Positions 1 through 11,820 of a stretch of DNA of 64,000 nucleotides are shown piece by piece. Below the pieces are notes generated by a model. That model did no database searches. It saw nothing but the letters and a program-made list of their open reading frames with translations, and had not been told where the DNA came from. Positions within the stretch are counted from its first letter, which is position 1; every line of letters begins with the position of its first letter. Where the stretch lies: contig NC_080564.1 of the NCBI RefSeq assembly GCF_030253575.1, positions 24,762,001 to 24,826,000 on the forward strand, in the 5' to 3' direction. The position numbers were made by a program, and so were the translations under genes. This DNA comes from Rhododendron vialii (Eukaryota; Streptophyta; Magnoliopsida; Ericales; Ericaceae).

Positions 1-553
1 ACAGTACTGCTGAAAAAAAGGGCCATGAAGATAAAAGTATTGTCGAGGTTGAACTCCACCATGTTCCAAGTGCCGACAGCCAGGATTTTCCTCATAAAAA
101 TAAAGAATTAAGAAACACTGAATTCCAGTTGTACATTCCCATGCGTTCACTTTTTAGGGTTTAGACTATATTGATGACAACATCATTGAATTTTTATTTT
201 TCCTGCTGCCAAATAGTGTAGGGATTCCTACCCCAACCCACCTCTCCTGTCTGGGTACAGCTCATAATTCTGTCATCTATTTTGAAGGTGAGAAAACCGC
301 AAGAAAGAAGCAGTGTGAAAAAAGAAAGAAAGAAAAGACTTTCATCTGCTACAGCAAAAACAATGGGGTGTCCACAAGCTTCTGGAATTGGCAATTCAAG
401 GACTCCAAGTCAACTCTTGATAACACTTTTGAACCGGGGTCCAGTTCACTTTCCAAAGATCTGGTTGAATCGCTTGTCGTCTACTTCTCTTGTGGAAACA
501 GTCTGTATAATCTGCAAGAAACCATACATACAATGAGAATTCCAGTGTTTTGA
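1..553 (+). CDS. Possible 3' end of an unrecognised gene (partial)
   Basis: Two open stretches on the plus strand look more like coding exons than chance. From base 3 to 164 a frame is open and rich in charged residues (it includes EKKGHEDKSIVEVELHHV). From about 261 to 553 a second frame is open after a pyrimidine-rich stretch ending in CAG at 258-260; it includes VIYFEGEKTARKKQ, a basic Lys/Arg patch, then SFWNWQFKDSKSTLD, and ends with TGA at 551-553. I could not find a donor for the first piece whose phase fits the second, so the exon structure is open and the two may not belong together. No family recognised. The gene would start outside the window to the left. Confidence 0.3.
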
Positions 554-2516
554 CAGCTCCAAAGTACGGATCAAATAAATAAATAAGACAGCTCCAAAGT
601 TGGATGAGTTGGTTGACAATCATAACATTTCAGCTAATTCTAATCCAAGAATGATGCCATATGCTTCTACAGAGATGGTCTGAAGTCTTGGGTTACTTTT
701 ACAACTTCATAAATAGGACTCAATTCTCTCAATTGAAGGAAGAAAGCCAAAATATAGAACCTCCAGGTTTGTTTGAGGGCCACAGCCATGATCTTTCCCC
801 CCTCCTACTCTAGGCACCTATGTATCACGGACACTTCTTGGGCCATATCGGAAACTTTTCAGACACACATACTCACAGGACACGTGTCCGACACTCAAAT
901 CCAAAGTGTCCTACTTTTTTTCAACGTTTTTGGTTCGAACATTCCAGGGACACTCTAGAAACTACTCCAGACACTCTCAGGACACTCACAAGATCCATCG
1001 GGGGTTCTAAACGAAATTGTTAAAAGACTCTTGTTAAAGCTTAGAAAACCTTTCCTCTTCGTGAGACATGTGATAGTGTGTTGATTATAAAGAACTAGAT
1101 TATGAAACACTTTTTGTTGGAATACTTTTGTGAATGATGTGATGAATAAGATTTAAGGTATATATACCACCACACATTTAGAATTAAAACCTTTTTTGAT
1201 CATATAAATCAATACATAAATATTATCTAAAACGTGTCGTCATAGCTACTCTCTCTTGGGATTCAAGACACCTAGTCACTCAAAGTTTCTCCCCTTTCTA
1301 ATTCTCTATCCTCCAGTCTTCTATGAATCTTAAGAGAATTTTGATGATGATACATGAATTGCAGGTTTTTTACTATTGTTTGGGGTTGGGGGAAGGGATG
1401 GAAGCCGAATTGAAGAAACCAAAATCATCAAATTACCCCTCATGTCATTCAAACTATGAATGCTGATGCTTAAGCTAACAACTTAGTTCCAGAATCTTGG
1501 ATCATGAATCAGCATAACACAAGAAGACGTTCAAAGAGAATAGTCAATATAGTTGATACCCTTCTAGTATACTTTATAAGCATTACATGTTGCCTTGTTG
1601 ATTTAACCATTAAACGAAATATTTAGAACGATATTCAACTATCAGGAGATTCAGAATTGCATAGCAAATGTTCTATAGAATATAGTATAACTCCACCTTA
1701 TAAAAGATGTTATGCCACGATTCCAAATCTGTCTGCATAATGACAAATATATCAAGCGTTTAAAGGACGACACCATGGAAGTCAGCAAATGCAACAATCC
1801 ATCAAAGGGTGTTCTCCATTCAGAAATCGCTTTTAGAATCAACTTATAGTGGAGACCATCTACATTCTAATAGAATCAACAACCACTACATTCCGGTAAA
1901 CAAAACAGCATAACCTTTGTGACTCCATTTAACGTATCAATTTTTGCCTCAAACTATCATACCAGGTGATCATCTTCGCATGAGATTGAGAATATGCAAA
2001 ATAACCAGGCAAGTTGAGAACCCTGCATGCATGACATAATAATCGCAAAAATCAGGTTCCACGTCCAGATGTTGACTTAAACTGTCCTTTGTATATTGAG
2101 AGTCTAACATCAATGAATAAGCCAGCTAGATTTCACCTATTTTTTTAAGCATCCCTATGAGATCACCAACAGATTGGCTCCACAGCCTCCACTCGTATGC
2201 ACAACAAATCTAGACCAAATCCTTCTTATCATAGTCCATAGATAACAGGGAAAAATCATTGGCCAATGATAGCTTGAAATAGAAAACAAAATAATACTAT
2301 ACTTTGTGTACTATCAATTTCATTTGAGTCCACAACATAACAACTCACAGGTCAACACCATGATTCTAATCCCGTGTTATGATTGCAATACTAGGCAACA
2401 CTAAAATGAACATAAAACTAAGTTTTGAACTGTTAACAAGGGTATAGCTCAATTCTGCTGAAAACCACATTACCTATAGGTTATCACCCATGGAAGATGG
2501 TATACCAGCTATAGCA
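554..2516. other. Spacer between the left-edge gene and XXT5
   Basis: AT-rich sequence without a convincing reading frame or a clear transposon end. The part next to 2516 should hold the 3' untranslated region of the XXT5-like gene, which is read on the minus strand. Nothing else recognised. Confidence 0.5.
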
Positions 2517-3896
2517 CTACAATTCCCTGCTCCCATGCGCTTGACGCCGAATATTAAACTGATTTACAAACTCCAGAGGAGTAGCAGTGTCGTTCCTGAT
2601 CCTCTTAATCTTTGGGCTCGACAATCCTCTATGTCTAAATCCATACAACTCAACAATCTGATTATCCGCAAAATTAAAAGCCCTCTCCATACTACTCAAA
2701 CACCTCTCCACCGGGTAATCTCCGTAACTCCCACAAGGCTTACACCCCACAAAATGCGTCACAAATGGCCACCTCTCATCGCCAAACCCTGGTTTGTACT
2801 TCTCGATCATCTCCTCGAACCGGTCCACCAGCCCGGCCCAGTACCCGTGCAAATAGTAAGTGTTCTCCACAAACACCTTGTCCATCCACTTATCCTTCTG
2901 CGAAAGCAACAAGTATATCAACGCCGACTGATCGTCGGCCTCAAAAGCGGGCCTCCCTTTCAGATACGCCGTCATAACCCTCCCGGCCTCTTCGCGGACC
3001 GGACCCCTGGGCCCCATCGGCGCCCACGCGTCCAACAAATCCAACGACCACTGGCAGTTCCTGAACAAGAAGCTCCCGGTGTTCAGAGCAACCCAAGCCT
3101 TCTGCTCCAACAAGTTATCGTACCCATGTATCACCATATTGTACCCATCGTACTTACCCAACGGAACCTCGAACACCATATCAGTAAACAGCGCATCGCT
3201 GTCCATCCACCAAACCCACTCCACTTCCGGGTGAGACAACATGAGCTTACGAATCAAGGGCAGTTTCGCCCAATACCCAGCCAACTCTTTATCCAGATGA
3301 GCCATGTTGTAAACGATCTCGATCCCGTGTAACCTGCAGTAATCAATCTTGTTTTTGATTGATTTCAAGAGGTAGTGATCCCCGATTGCATTGTCACAGG
3401 GGTTGGGCGGGGACCCCGTCACAAGTAAAACTCTAGGTTTGCCGTTGACGGTGGCGGGGAATTGAGGGTTGCGGTCGAGCCAGATCTTGCGGTCGCTGTC
3501 CCAAGTGGTGATTTTGGGACCGAGAGTATAGTTGTTATTGTTCGGGTTGCTGATGGCGGTGGTGGTGGTGTTGAGGAGGGGGGAGGATGAGATGATGTTA
3601 TCCTCCTCCTCCTCGTCGCGGTCGGAGCGGATCTCGGCGAGGAGGCGGTTGGTTTCTTCGATGAGGTTCTGGTTGACGGCGTCGGCCTCGGTGGTGCCGA
3701 GGTTGAGGCCGATGTAGCCGCGGAGGACGAGGATGGTGACGAAGCCGCAGAGGATGGTGATCTTGATGTTGTTGAAGGTGCGTTGGATCTGCTGGCGGCC
3801 GCGCGGTAGGATGGAGGCTCTGGACGTGGGTCTTGCGGCGGCCGTCGTCGGGAGTGCTCCGCCGGCGCCGCCTCGTTTTACTGTATCTTGGCCCAT
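2517..3896 (-). CDS. XXT5: Xyloglucan 6-xylosyltransferase, XXT5-like (GT34)
   Basis: Predicted Golgi type II glycosyltransferase of family GT34 that adds xylose from UDP-xylose to the glucan backbone of xyloglucan. Intronless frame of 459 residues, close to the roughly 457 of Arabidopsis XXT5. Seen: a short basic cytosolic tail (LPRGRQQIQRTFNNIK), one membrane segment at about residues 45-59 (ITILCGFVTILVLRG), an acidic low-complexity stem at 90-125, then the catalytic domain with the metal-binding DSD at 232-234 (WWMDSDALF), followed by NTGSFLFRNCQWSLD, EADDQSALIYLL and THFVGCKPCGSY. The tail MGQD, the conserved FNNIKITILCGFVTILVLRG block and the stem favour XXT5 (or XXT3/4) over XXT1/2. 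The frame stays open upstream to a GTG at 3929, but the ATG at 3896 matches the family start. Its 5' flank (about 4010-4050) carries GA-rich sequence. Family assignment is firm; the exact paralogue is inferred. Confidence 0.95.
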   Translation of the reverse strand: MGQDTVKRGGAGGALPTTAAARPTSRASILPRGRQQIQRTFNNIKITILCGFVTILVLRGYIGLNLGTTEADAVNQNLIEETNRLLAEIRSDRDEEEEDNIISSSPLLNTTTTAISNPNNNNYTLGPKITTWDSDRKIWLDRNPQFPATVNGKPRVLLVTGSPPNPCDNAIGDHYLLKSIKNKIDYCRLHGIEIVYNMAHLDKELAGYWAKLPLIRKLMLSHPEVEWVWWMDSDALFTDMVFEVPLGKYDGYNMVIHGYDNLLEQKAWVALNTGSFLFRNCQWSLDLLDAWAPMGPRGPVREEAGRVMTAYLKGRPAFEADDQSALIYLLLSQKDKWMDKVFVENTYYLHGYWAGLVDRFEEMIEKYKPGFGDERWPFVTHFVGCKPCGSYGDYPVERCLSSMERAFNFADNQIVELYGFRHRGLSSPKIKRIRNDTATPLEFVNQFNIRRQAHGSREL

Positions 3897-4516
3897 TCCT
3901 TTTATTTCCCCCACCCTACAAACACTCACTCACTCTCCCTTTATCTCTAACTATGTCTACAATGGGGGAAATGCAAAACCCTAGTCCGAGCCAGGTAATA
4001 GCCGCCTTGGGGGGCGAGAGAGAGAGGGGGAGGAGAGAGAGAGGCACCGACGGGGGATGTGAAAGTGTGGGATGGACAATTCTCTTGTTTGTTTATTGGG
4101 TTATTATTTGTTGTTTGTTTGTTTGTACGTCTGGCCATATTAAACGCGTTTGTTTGTACAGTAAAAAGAATGTGAAAGTGAAGAAGAGATCGAATTGCCG
4201 GCCGCGGCACTAACTACTACTTCGACAGGACGTGGTTTTTTTTTGGTCGTGTCAAATGTATGATTTGCTATCTGTGATTCACAAATTCGGGAGGGGGATT
4301 ACAGCCTTAGAAAAACTAGGGGGTTGCTACGCATCCGGACCGTTGATCTTGACAATTGACAGTTCAAATTATATAGTGTTGTGTGTAATTTCAACCGTTC
4401 AATTCTTTAGTTCTTTGAGCCGTTGATTGTCTAAATCAACAGTTTGGATGTGCATCCCTGCACAACACCATCCTCCTGTATAATTAGCCTACTTTTGAGA
4501 AAGTGGTAAAGCACAA

Positions 4517-4641
4517 GGCCCCGCTAACTAAAATAAGTACTTATTTTTTTAATTAAAGATGATGTACTGTAAGGAAATGACATGTCTCATAAAACCGAGA
4601 AATAAATACTTAAAAAATAAGAATTTTAGCTAAACAGGACA
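4517..4641. mobile_element. Small inverted-repeat element (MITE), copy 1
   Basis: About 125 bp whose ends form an imperfect inverted repeat: the left end runs GGCCCCGCTAACTAAAATAAG, and the reverse complement of the right end runs GTCCTGTTTAGCTAAAATTC. The middle holds ATGACATGTCTC. A second copy lies at 6420-6543. No coding capacity. Superfamily not decided; no clear target-site duplication seen. Confidence 0.55.
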
Positions 4642-6419
4642 GTGTTTTAGAGACTTTTTGTTTTCCTTTGTAAAAAAGAACTTATGGAAATTAAGCGTAC
4701 CTCGCGTTTGAGCCTTGAGGTATAGATACGGAATCAAAATCCTCTCATGTGATGATTCTTCATACAACGTAAAATGAGACAAATCACGAGTTCAACTGAT
4801 GATCCGAACACTGTCAAACTCTGACCGTTTATGTTTCTCTATAATTATGTGATTCAACTAAGTATTTATTGATTTTTCTATACAACTGTAGTTTCTGCTA
4901 TTCAAAACATAATAATTATAATAATAAGTCTTCACAGATAGTGGATTGACCTAATTTTTTGCATGCACTACTACAATAATAGATAAAAGCCACACTAAGG
5001 AGGTTCACAAAGATCACAGTCTCAGTGAAAGCGTCATAAAAAATAGTGCTTTATATTTTCTATCTCAGTTTAAGTTCAAAGTTAAGATAAAAAGTTGTGC
5101 TCAATATTTTTTATCTCAATTTTAGTCACTGAAATGAACGAGATAATAGATCTCACTCCTGCAACAAGATAAAAGAAAAAAGATTTCACCCTTACAGTTA
5201 AACACATTGAGACATACTAAATGAGGACGGTGAAATAGAACTATAAATCCCATATTGCATCATGTGAAAATATCACGGGGGATCATCCCATGAGATGATG
5301 GGATTGAATTAGGATGAAACTATATTCTTCTCAGGGTAAAAAATAATACTTTTTTTTTTTGATCGGCAGGTAAAAAATAATACTGCAATATCTTTTTAGA
5401 AATTAATGAATGTAAAACTACTCAGAGCACTATTTACAATCCCATTTACCATCTTGACCACTCATTAATTTATCTCCACTATTCTTCATTCTTAATTCAC
5501 ATTTTTTAATCTTTTCAAAAAATATCTTGGTGGTCGACCGTGCCCTAGGGTTCAAAATAATTCCGCGATCAAAAGCAAATATTGATTATTTCTTCTTAAG
5601 AATATGGAATTATCGTTTGCCTATTTGACCCCTTAATGGGTTATCAGTTGAACATGTACTTATGGGCTTGTGTTTAGTTTAACAGAGTACTTATAATTCT
5701 TTCTTTCTTTCTTTCTTTTTCATTCGTTAAACTTAATCTATTCTATTTTAAGGGGTTTGGGAAGGGGTGCTTACAGGAATCGAATCCTATTCATGTGCAT
5801 ATAAGTATAATAGATGTATCAACTGCACTACACTCTATTCCACTTGCTAATGGAGTATAATTTAGTTACTTATATTCTCCTACCGGTTATAACCAAAACT
5901 AAAAATCAAAACAACTTTTCTGGTACCCCTATTTTCTACTTGAGAAAATAATGCGTGTGCATCAATTGGGAGATCATCTCTCCCCATGTGCTTGATCATG
6001 TGCCCAAAAGATACAGTAGTAGATCTTGGCCCATACTACAGACACAGTATTGTTTTTCCATTTGGTCTCGAATACTCCCCAAGTTATGCACTGCACCTAC
6101 TACTACATCACTGGCTGCGGTCAATGTTTTTACTTGTACAATCGAAGACCAGTAGACGGCACCAGTCCCCAGCCAGCCAAAATGAGTTTTTCACTGTCAG
6201 AGAAAGTTACGCAGTGATTCCCGGCATACCCCATGGGCCACATAGACTCGACAACACCAGCCAGGCGGCCACCGTGTATTTTGTTCAAGACAGGGAGGGA
6301 GGGCCCAATTCGACCCCCGCTGCCAAATGTTGCCAATAAGACACCGTCGAGTAGGTATGTTGTGCAAAAGTTTTTTTTTTTTTGTGGCTCGGATAAAGTC
6401 AGTGTTATTAATCGTAGTT

Positions 6420-6543
6420 AGGGTGTTGTTCAAATAAGTATTTATTTTTTTGAATTAAATGTGATGTATTATGAGAGAATGACATGTCTCGTAAAATAAA
6501 AAATAAATACTTAAAAAATAAGAATGTTAGCAAAACGGGACCT
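6420..6543. mobile_element. Small inverted-repeat element (MITE), copy 2
   Basis: About 123 bp, same family as 4517-4641. Both share AATAAGTATTTATTTTTTTGA-like left arms, the middle GAATGACATGTCTC, and the right arm AATAAATACTTAAAAAATAAG followed by TTAGC. It lies just left of the Mutator-like element. Confidence 0.5.
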
Positions 6544-6925
6544 TAGTGAGATTTAAACATCATATCGATCAAATTGTACGAGTGTACATGGTGCATACCA
6601 TTGAACTACCACTTCATACACTTGTGCAAAATATAATATAACTAATCGAGAACTATCAACTAAGATTCATATTGCATATTTTTTGAGATCCATATTAAAT
6701 AATAGAGAAAAAAACTGAAAGGATCCATATAGTTAAGTGTTTGTGTCAACTTGGTCCCTGTAGTTATAATTGGCTCGATTTACACTCTGTACTTTCCATT
6801 TTGTTTCAACTTGGTCCAATTACTAACTGTCGTTAGTCTGCCGTTAGTCCTGTTAACAGCAAAATCAAATGGCCCATTTTTTTGTGTTAAAACAGTAATT
6901 CTCTCATTCTCCTATTGCCCTAATA

Positions 6926-7256
6926 TTAGAGGTGTGCACGAGTCAGGCGGTCGGGTTTGACCCCTGACCCGACATGGCGGGTAACAAATGTTTTAGACCC
7001 ACAAACCAAACCGAAAAGGGGTAAGAACTGTCTGTAAGCCCGATTCTTTACACCGGGTCAGGTCTGACCAAAAACTGAATTAATCTTTATGAATTGGTCG
7101 GGTCGGGTAAGAAACGCACCAACCCGGATCCCAAACCAAAATCTGATTTTTAATAGAAAATGAACCCGTGCCTGTCCAAAGCACATGTTCGACCCCACCC
7201 AGGACCCTTCGGGTGGGGTCAGGTCGCGGGTGGACGGATTTTTTGCACAGGCCTAC
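6926..7256. mobile_element. hAT-like small element nested in the Mutator-like element
   Basis: About 330 bp, GC-richer than its surroundings. Begins TAGAGGTGTGCACGAG and ends with sequence whose reverse complement is TAGGCCTGTGCAAAAAATCC, an imperfect inverted repeat. Inside are repeated CGGGT/GGGTC words (for example GGTCGGGTCGGGTAAG) typical of a widespread plant hAT-type repeat. No coding potential. Confidence 0.5.
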
Positions 7257-7261
7257 CTAAT

Positions 7262-7580
7262 GTACCTCTGAACCAAAATACAGCTCATTCTTCCATTCTC
7301 CATTGATAAGGAGGCACCTGGGAAGAAATTTGGTTATAGTTTTCTACAAAAAGTTGCCCTCTAATTCAGCATTTTCATGATCAGCCATGAGGCAACATAA
7401 CCATTGGTATTATCTACCTGTTACCTCTGAACCAAAATACAGCTCATTCTTTCATTCTCCATTGATAAGGAGGCACCTGGGAAGAAATTTGGTTATAGTT
7501 TTCTACAAAAAGTTGCCCTCTAATTCAGCATTTTCATGATCAGCCATGAGGCAACATAACCATTGGTATTATCTACCTGT
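7262..7580. repeat. 160-bp tandem duplication
   Basis: Two adjacent copies of a 160-bp unit starting TACCTCTGAACCAAAATACA (7262-7421 and 7422-7580). I see one base difference (TTCCATTCTCC against TTTCATTCTCC), so the duplication is recent. It lies within the Mutator-like element. Confidence 0.9.
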
Positions 7581-7735
7581 TCAAGTTGTGGACAAATACT
7601 GAGATGCCTATTTTTCTGCATAGTACTGAAAATGCATATAGAACCATATTCAAAAGTCACAACACGACATAGATCCAAAACTCACAACATGATAAAGAAC
7701 TATATCCAAAAGTCAGAATATTACATAAACTCATG

Positions 7736-7960
7736 GGTTGTTCGGCTAAATAAGCCAAGTAGCTTATTTTTTTGTCCTTATTCCATTTTTTCTCATTTGT
7801 TAGTTTTTTTGTTAATTTTTTTGGGATTATTATTTCATCGTGACGAGAGGAACCTAAAAAGTAAAAAATTACCATCGAAATCCAATTTTTTTGAATAAAT
7901 ACAAAAAAATTGGCTTATTGGCTTAGTTTTGTCTTTATTGGTTTATTTTTGTCTTTATTT
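7736..7960. mobile_element. TTGTTCGGCT-type small transposon
   Basis: Begins GGGTTGTTCGGCTAAATAAG and ends near ATTGGCTTATTGGCTTA, with T-rich arms and the middle GACGAGAGGAACCTAAAAAG. A related copy with GACGAAAGGAATCTAAAAAG lies at about 17686-17880. Probably a hAT-type non-autonomous element; boundaries are approximate. Confidence 0.45.
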
Positions 7961-8119
7961 AAAAGGACTAATGGCGGACTAACGACAGTTAACAATTTGA
8001 CCAAATTGGAACAAAATGAAAAGTACAGAGTATAAATTGAGCCAATTACAACTACAGGGACGAAGTTGACACAAACATTTAACTACAGGGACCATTTCGG
8101 TTTTTTTCCCTAAATAATA

Positions 8120-9337
8120 TAAGTAATTGAAAACTGGCATTATCATCGAAAATGGACAAACGGAATGGGAAGAAGAGAGTACTTGCATTGACTTGAGTAT
8201 AAATTACAGTATCAGAAACCAATTTTTAAGTAAATTAAATATTAGTCGTGAATCCACTTAGTAGTTTTTATCCATGACATTCTCACAGGTGTATTTGTTT
8301 GAATGTAGTATTTTGTTATTTCACAACTGATTAAAGAAGACTAGAAAAGGAATTTCGCATGTAGGTACAGGTACATCTTCTTCTTTTCTTTTCTTTTCTA
8401 AAAAGAAAACCTATGTTATTCCAAGTAGATGAAACTTGAAAGGTGTTCGATTAACCACAAGTTCTTTCATATTTCATGGCAGTAATGCTGGCGGAGGGCA
8501 GACATAGACGGAGCCGGTTAATTGTGGTGACCCGAAAAATTTCCAGTGTCAAGATTTGTTTGAAGATGAGAGTATTTCGGGAAGGGGAATGATGTAATGC
8601 TACCTCTCGTAGGAACTTGGGCCGTGTCTGTTTGAAACCGAAGCAATAACATAGCTCACGCAGTTTTTGCGTGCATCGGTTGAATTCCATGATTCCTTCA
8701 GGTTCAAGGACGAAAACGCACTTGCTTAAAAGAAAAAAGAGGACAAAGGTCATAGTGAAGGATTATCAACCGTTTCGCTTTTATGCACTCGTTAGATTAA
8801 ACACATTACCCGCCAAACATGAAATAAAGCACTTTAAAGAACCATTTAAATGTTCAAAACCACGATTATTCTTTAAGATCGTAAAGTAAGCAATTCAAAT
8901 CGAAAAGCATCGCTTACGTTATTGCATCTGCATGGGTATGCTATTGCAAAAGGTGAAGACTGTATTATACTTTTATGACATATGACATCCTCATGAACTC
9001 AACTCCAGAATGACCAGACAATCAAAGCCAACGTCCCTGGCAGAATTCGGACTCAAACTCAGTCGAAGCGCCAACTTCCAATTACTAGAACCCTTTTTGC
9101 ATTGACAAGCCTGATTTCAGCACGATCATAAAGCTTACAAAAGACACTACTACAAGTTTAGAAACAGGTGGTTTGTCTCAAATACAGTTCTACATATAAT
9201 TACATGGATAATAATACAGATGGTATGAATAAGTTACTTGTTACCAGTTACAGCTTTCACCTGCATTCTATTGGTCCTTACGAACACAAAAGATGAATTC
9301 CTAAAACAAATTAGTACATGGCTTGGTGGATGACCGA
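8120..9337. other. Spacer 3' of the NEN gene
   Basis: AT-rich sequence downstream of the NEN stop codon. A minus-strand frame of about 100 codons at 8451-8753 has no recognisable motif or homologue and I do not call it a gene. The part near 9337 is expected to be NEN 3' untranslated region. Confidence 0.5.
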
Positions 9338-11785
9338 TCAGTTAGTATGTACGATCAATTTTTTTGCCACTAACCGAATGCCAGCATTCTGCTGATAATC
9401 ATACGGGTCCAAGGAGAGGTACACGTCCACAAAAGTTCCCGGGGTTAACAAGGTATCAAGTTCTTCAACATCAAATCTGCTGAACACAAGCCTTTGCGGG
9501 GTAGTGGAAGATTCTTTCTCGTATATCTCCGTGACCCATCTGGCTACGTTTCCAGCTGCAACCGTGGGTATTCTGAATAAATTGCAGAGAAAAAGGGTGA
9601 ACTATCAGTAACAGAAAGTATGAAAGTCTTGTAAGTTGTCATTAGCCTGTAATGATGCTTCATTTGCTTGCAAAGAGATAGAATGAACGGTTATTTGAAC
9701 CATTACTCCTTTTCCAACTCAAAGCTGGTGGAACATTCTGAAATCCATCACATTTTCCCGTTCTCAAAAAGAAAAACAGATAAAGCACATTGTAGACTTG
9801 TTTTTTTTTTTGCTATTAAACCATGGAACTGATACACAAAAAAATATACTCAAGTCTTGGCCCAGACACCCTGAGTTACAAACAAGTACCAAGGAAAATG
9901 CTTTCCCCTCGTAAAAGATAACCCAAAAAACGTAGAAACTAAAAATCACGGAGGGAGATTATTCATCAGCAAGAGTTTCAGAAAATATGTCAGCCTCCTA
10001 GAAAATTGAAATGAGTGCTCTATTTTTCCGCCTTATCGTACAACGGAAAATGGAAAATTGGTACAACAAAAAAGACAATCCATATATGTTCAAATTGAGA
10101 AGCAACTAAAGCAAATCTCTTGACATTTCAAGTTTCATAAACACTAAAAAGATATTGTAGTTACTGTACTAGCACATTAAAGTATTACTTCCTGGTATAG
10201 ATGGAGCAAAAGAAAGACAAACTTACTGTAATCGCATGGTGGGAGAATTAGAGAATCCAGCCTTTTTGGTCAATACAGGTCTCCACTCAGAGCTGCTACC
10301 AGAATCCAAAGACAGTCTCTGTGCAAGCTTATCACATGCATCCAAAACCTCGCAAAGGTCTGGAGTTGCATCCACTACAAAATTCAAGCGCGGCCGGCCA
10401 GCAAAATCAACAAATTTTCTATTTATCCCAAAGCGCACTTTCAAGTGGTTACAACGAAGCTGCAGTGTAATATCTTTGTGCAATATTTGTATTCTCTGAG
10501 TTCCACGATAAAATGGCACAAGAGATACACGGATAGAAGGCGTAGAAACTTCAACAGGCTTTAAAAAGGCAGCATAGCAAGAGGGGGCCTCAGATTCAGC
10601 TGCAGTAGAAGACTCGGACTCTGAACCAGATTCTTCTTCATCAGTCTCATCCAATCGAAGCGATTCTCGCTCCACTTCATCAATCATTATGCCCAAGTCA
10701 AAAGGGTCTGGACCGGCTATGTTAGATTCAGCTCGATCAGGGACCTTGTCTGCTGTGTTTGGAGTCATAAGAGAGAGTATTGGATGATTTCCATCTCTGC
10801 TCTGATCAGAAAAGGAAGTCTGGAGATTTTCAATTTTGACACTTGACGAGGGTGTATTGACCATCCCATCGGGAGAAACTTTCCCATTACTACGACTTCT
10901 TGTAATTGCATTTGGAGAAACCCAACTGTTTTCCGTGAATACATCTGGGAGGCTTGACTCCTACGAATATACGATATTTTGGTGATTAGATAAATAACAA
11001 CTTAAACAAATACAGTTCCATGAACCAACCGTGCTTACTATTAAACATGGCAAGCAGTCGTCCAAACAAGGGGCTCAGACGTTTTACGTTACAAGCTTTA
11101 ACAAAGAACTTAAAACTTGTAAAAGTAAGTTTACCAAGAATAAAACGGTTGCACAGTACTTGAGAACTTCGAGATTCATCCGGACATCATCTAAACTCCT
11201 GAGAAATGATCACAAAGAGATTAATCAAATGTCAACCTTAAGACTATACAAGTAAAAGCCCACAACTTTTTAGAAGCACACAACTACCCTCAGAACAAAC
11301 ATCGTTCAAACCATTATTTGAGGTTCGCGATCTAAATGCTAATACAAATGTGCCGCTTGTATTTTGTTAGCTTTTTAGCCTAACATGAATTTCCTGAAAT
11401 GAGCCATATGAGGTATAAGCTTATGTGGTACTCGGGGAGTGGAGTAGTCGCAAGTATAGGCAAGTAATGCAACCATTTATAGACCTTGGAATTCCATAGA
11501 AGCATTTGGGAGTGCTATATATATATATATATATAGAGTCAGTCTCAAATGAGGGAGTCCTTATTTTAGTTAAAATGCGGACCTCCTCATTTCTCCCATT
11601 TTCCGATCGAATTTCGATGATCCGAGCCGCTCAATGTGTTCAGAACGTGATTTTAAGGGTACCCGCAAGAAATCAGCAAAAAAAATAACCGGAAAGGGCT
11701 TCATCCGAGCAGTTTTCATCGAAATTCAATCGAAAAATGGAGGTCCGCATTTTATTAAAATGAGGTGGTCCTTACGGGAGACGGA

Positions 11786-11820
<35 letters not shown>

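Larger units (their letters stand above)
3897..6704. other. XXT5 upstream region and spacer
   Basis: The first few hundred bases would hold the XXT5 promoter and 5' untranslated region on the minus strand, with an AG/GA-rich patch near 4010-4050. The rest is AT-rich spacer with two related small inverted-repeat elements (listed separately). Frames at 5950-6340 are short, overlap on both strands and resemble no known protein. Confidence 0.5.
6705..8110. mobile_element. Non-autonomous Mutator-like element with nested repeats
   Basis: A 1.4 kb element bounded by long terminal inverted repeats of about 146 bp (6705-6850 and 7963-8110), roughly 85% alike by eye; both contain GTTTGTGTCAACTT, AATTGGCTC and AACTGTCGTTAGTC in opposite orientation. 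It is flanked by a perfect 9-bp direct repeat TAAATAATA at 6696-6704 and 8111-8119. Long inverted repeats with a 9-bp target duplication are the hallmark of Mutator-like elements. No transposase frame is visible, so it would depend on another element. It contains a hAT-like insert (about 6926-7256), a 160-bp tandem duplication (7262-7580) and a TTGTTCGGCT-type small element (about 7736-7960). Confidence 0.8.

Noticed and set aside
2490-3332. 280-codon plus-strand frame opposite the XXT5-like gene
   Set aside because: It is the antisense shadow of a well-conserved GC-rich coding region and resembles no protein.
3897-3929. Upstream extension of the XXT5 frame to a GTG
   Set aside because: The ATG at 3896 gives the family's MGQD start; a GTG start is not expected in a plant nuclear gene.
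5955-6339. Several overlapping frames on both strands
   Set aside because: Short, mutually overlapping, no motif; looks like chance in a less AT-rich patch.
8451-8753. 100-codon minus-strand frame
   Set aside because: No homology recognised, no splice context, composition like spacer.
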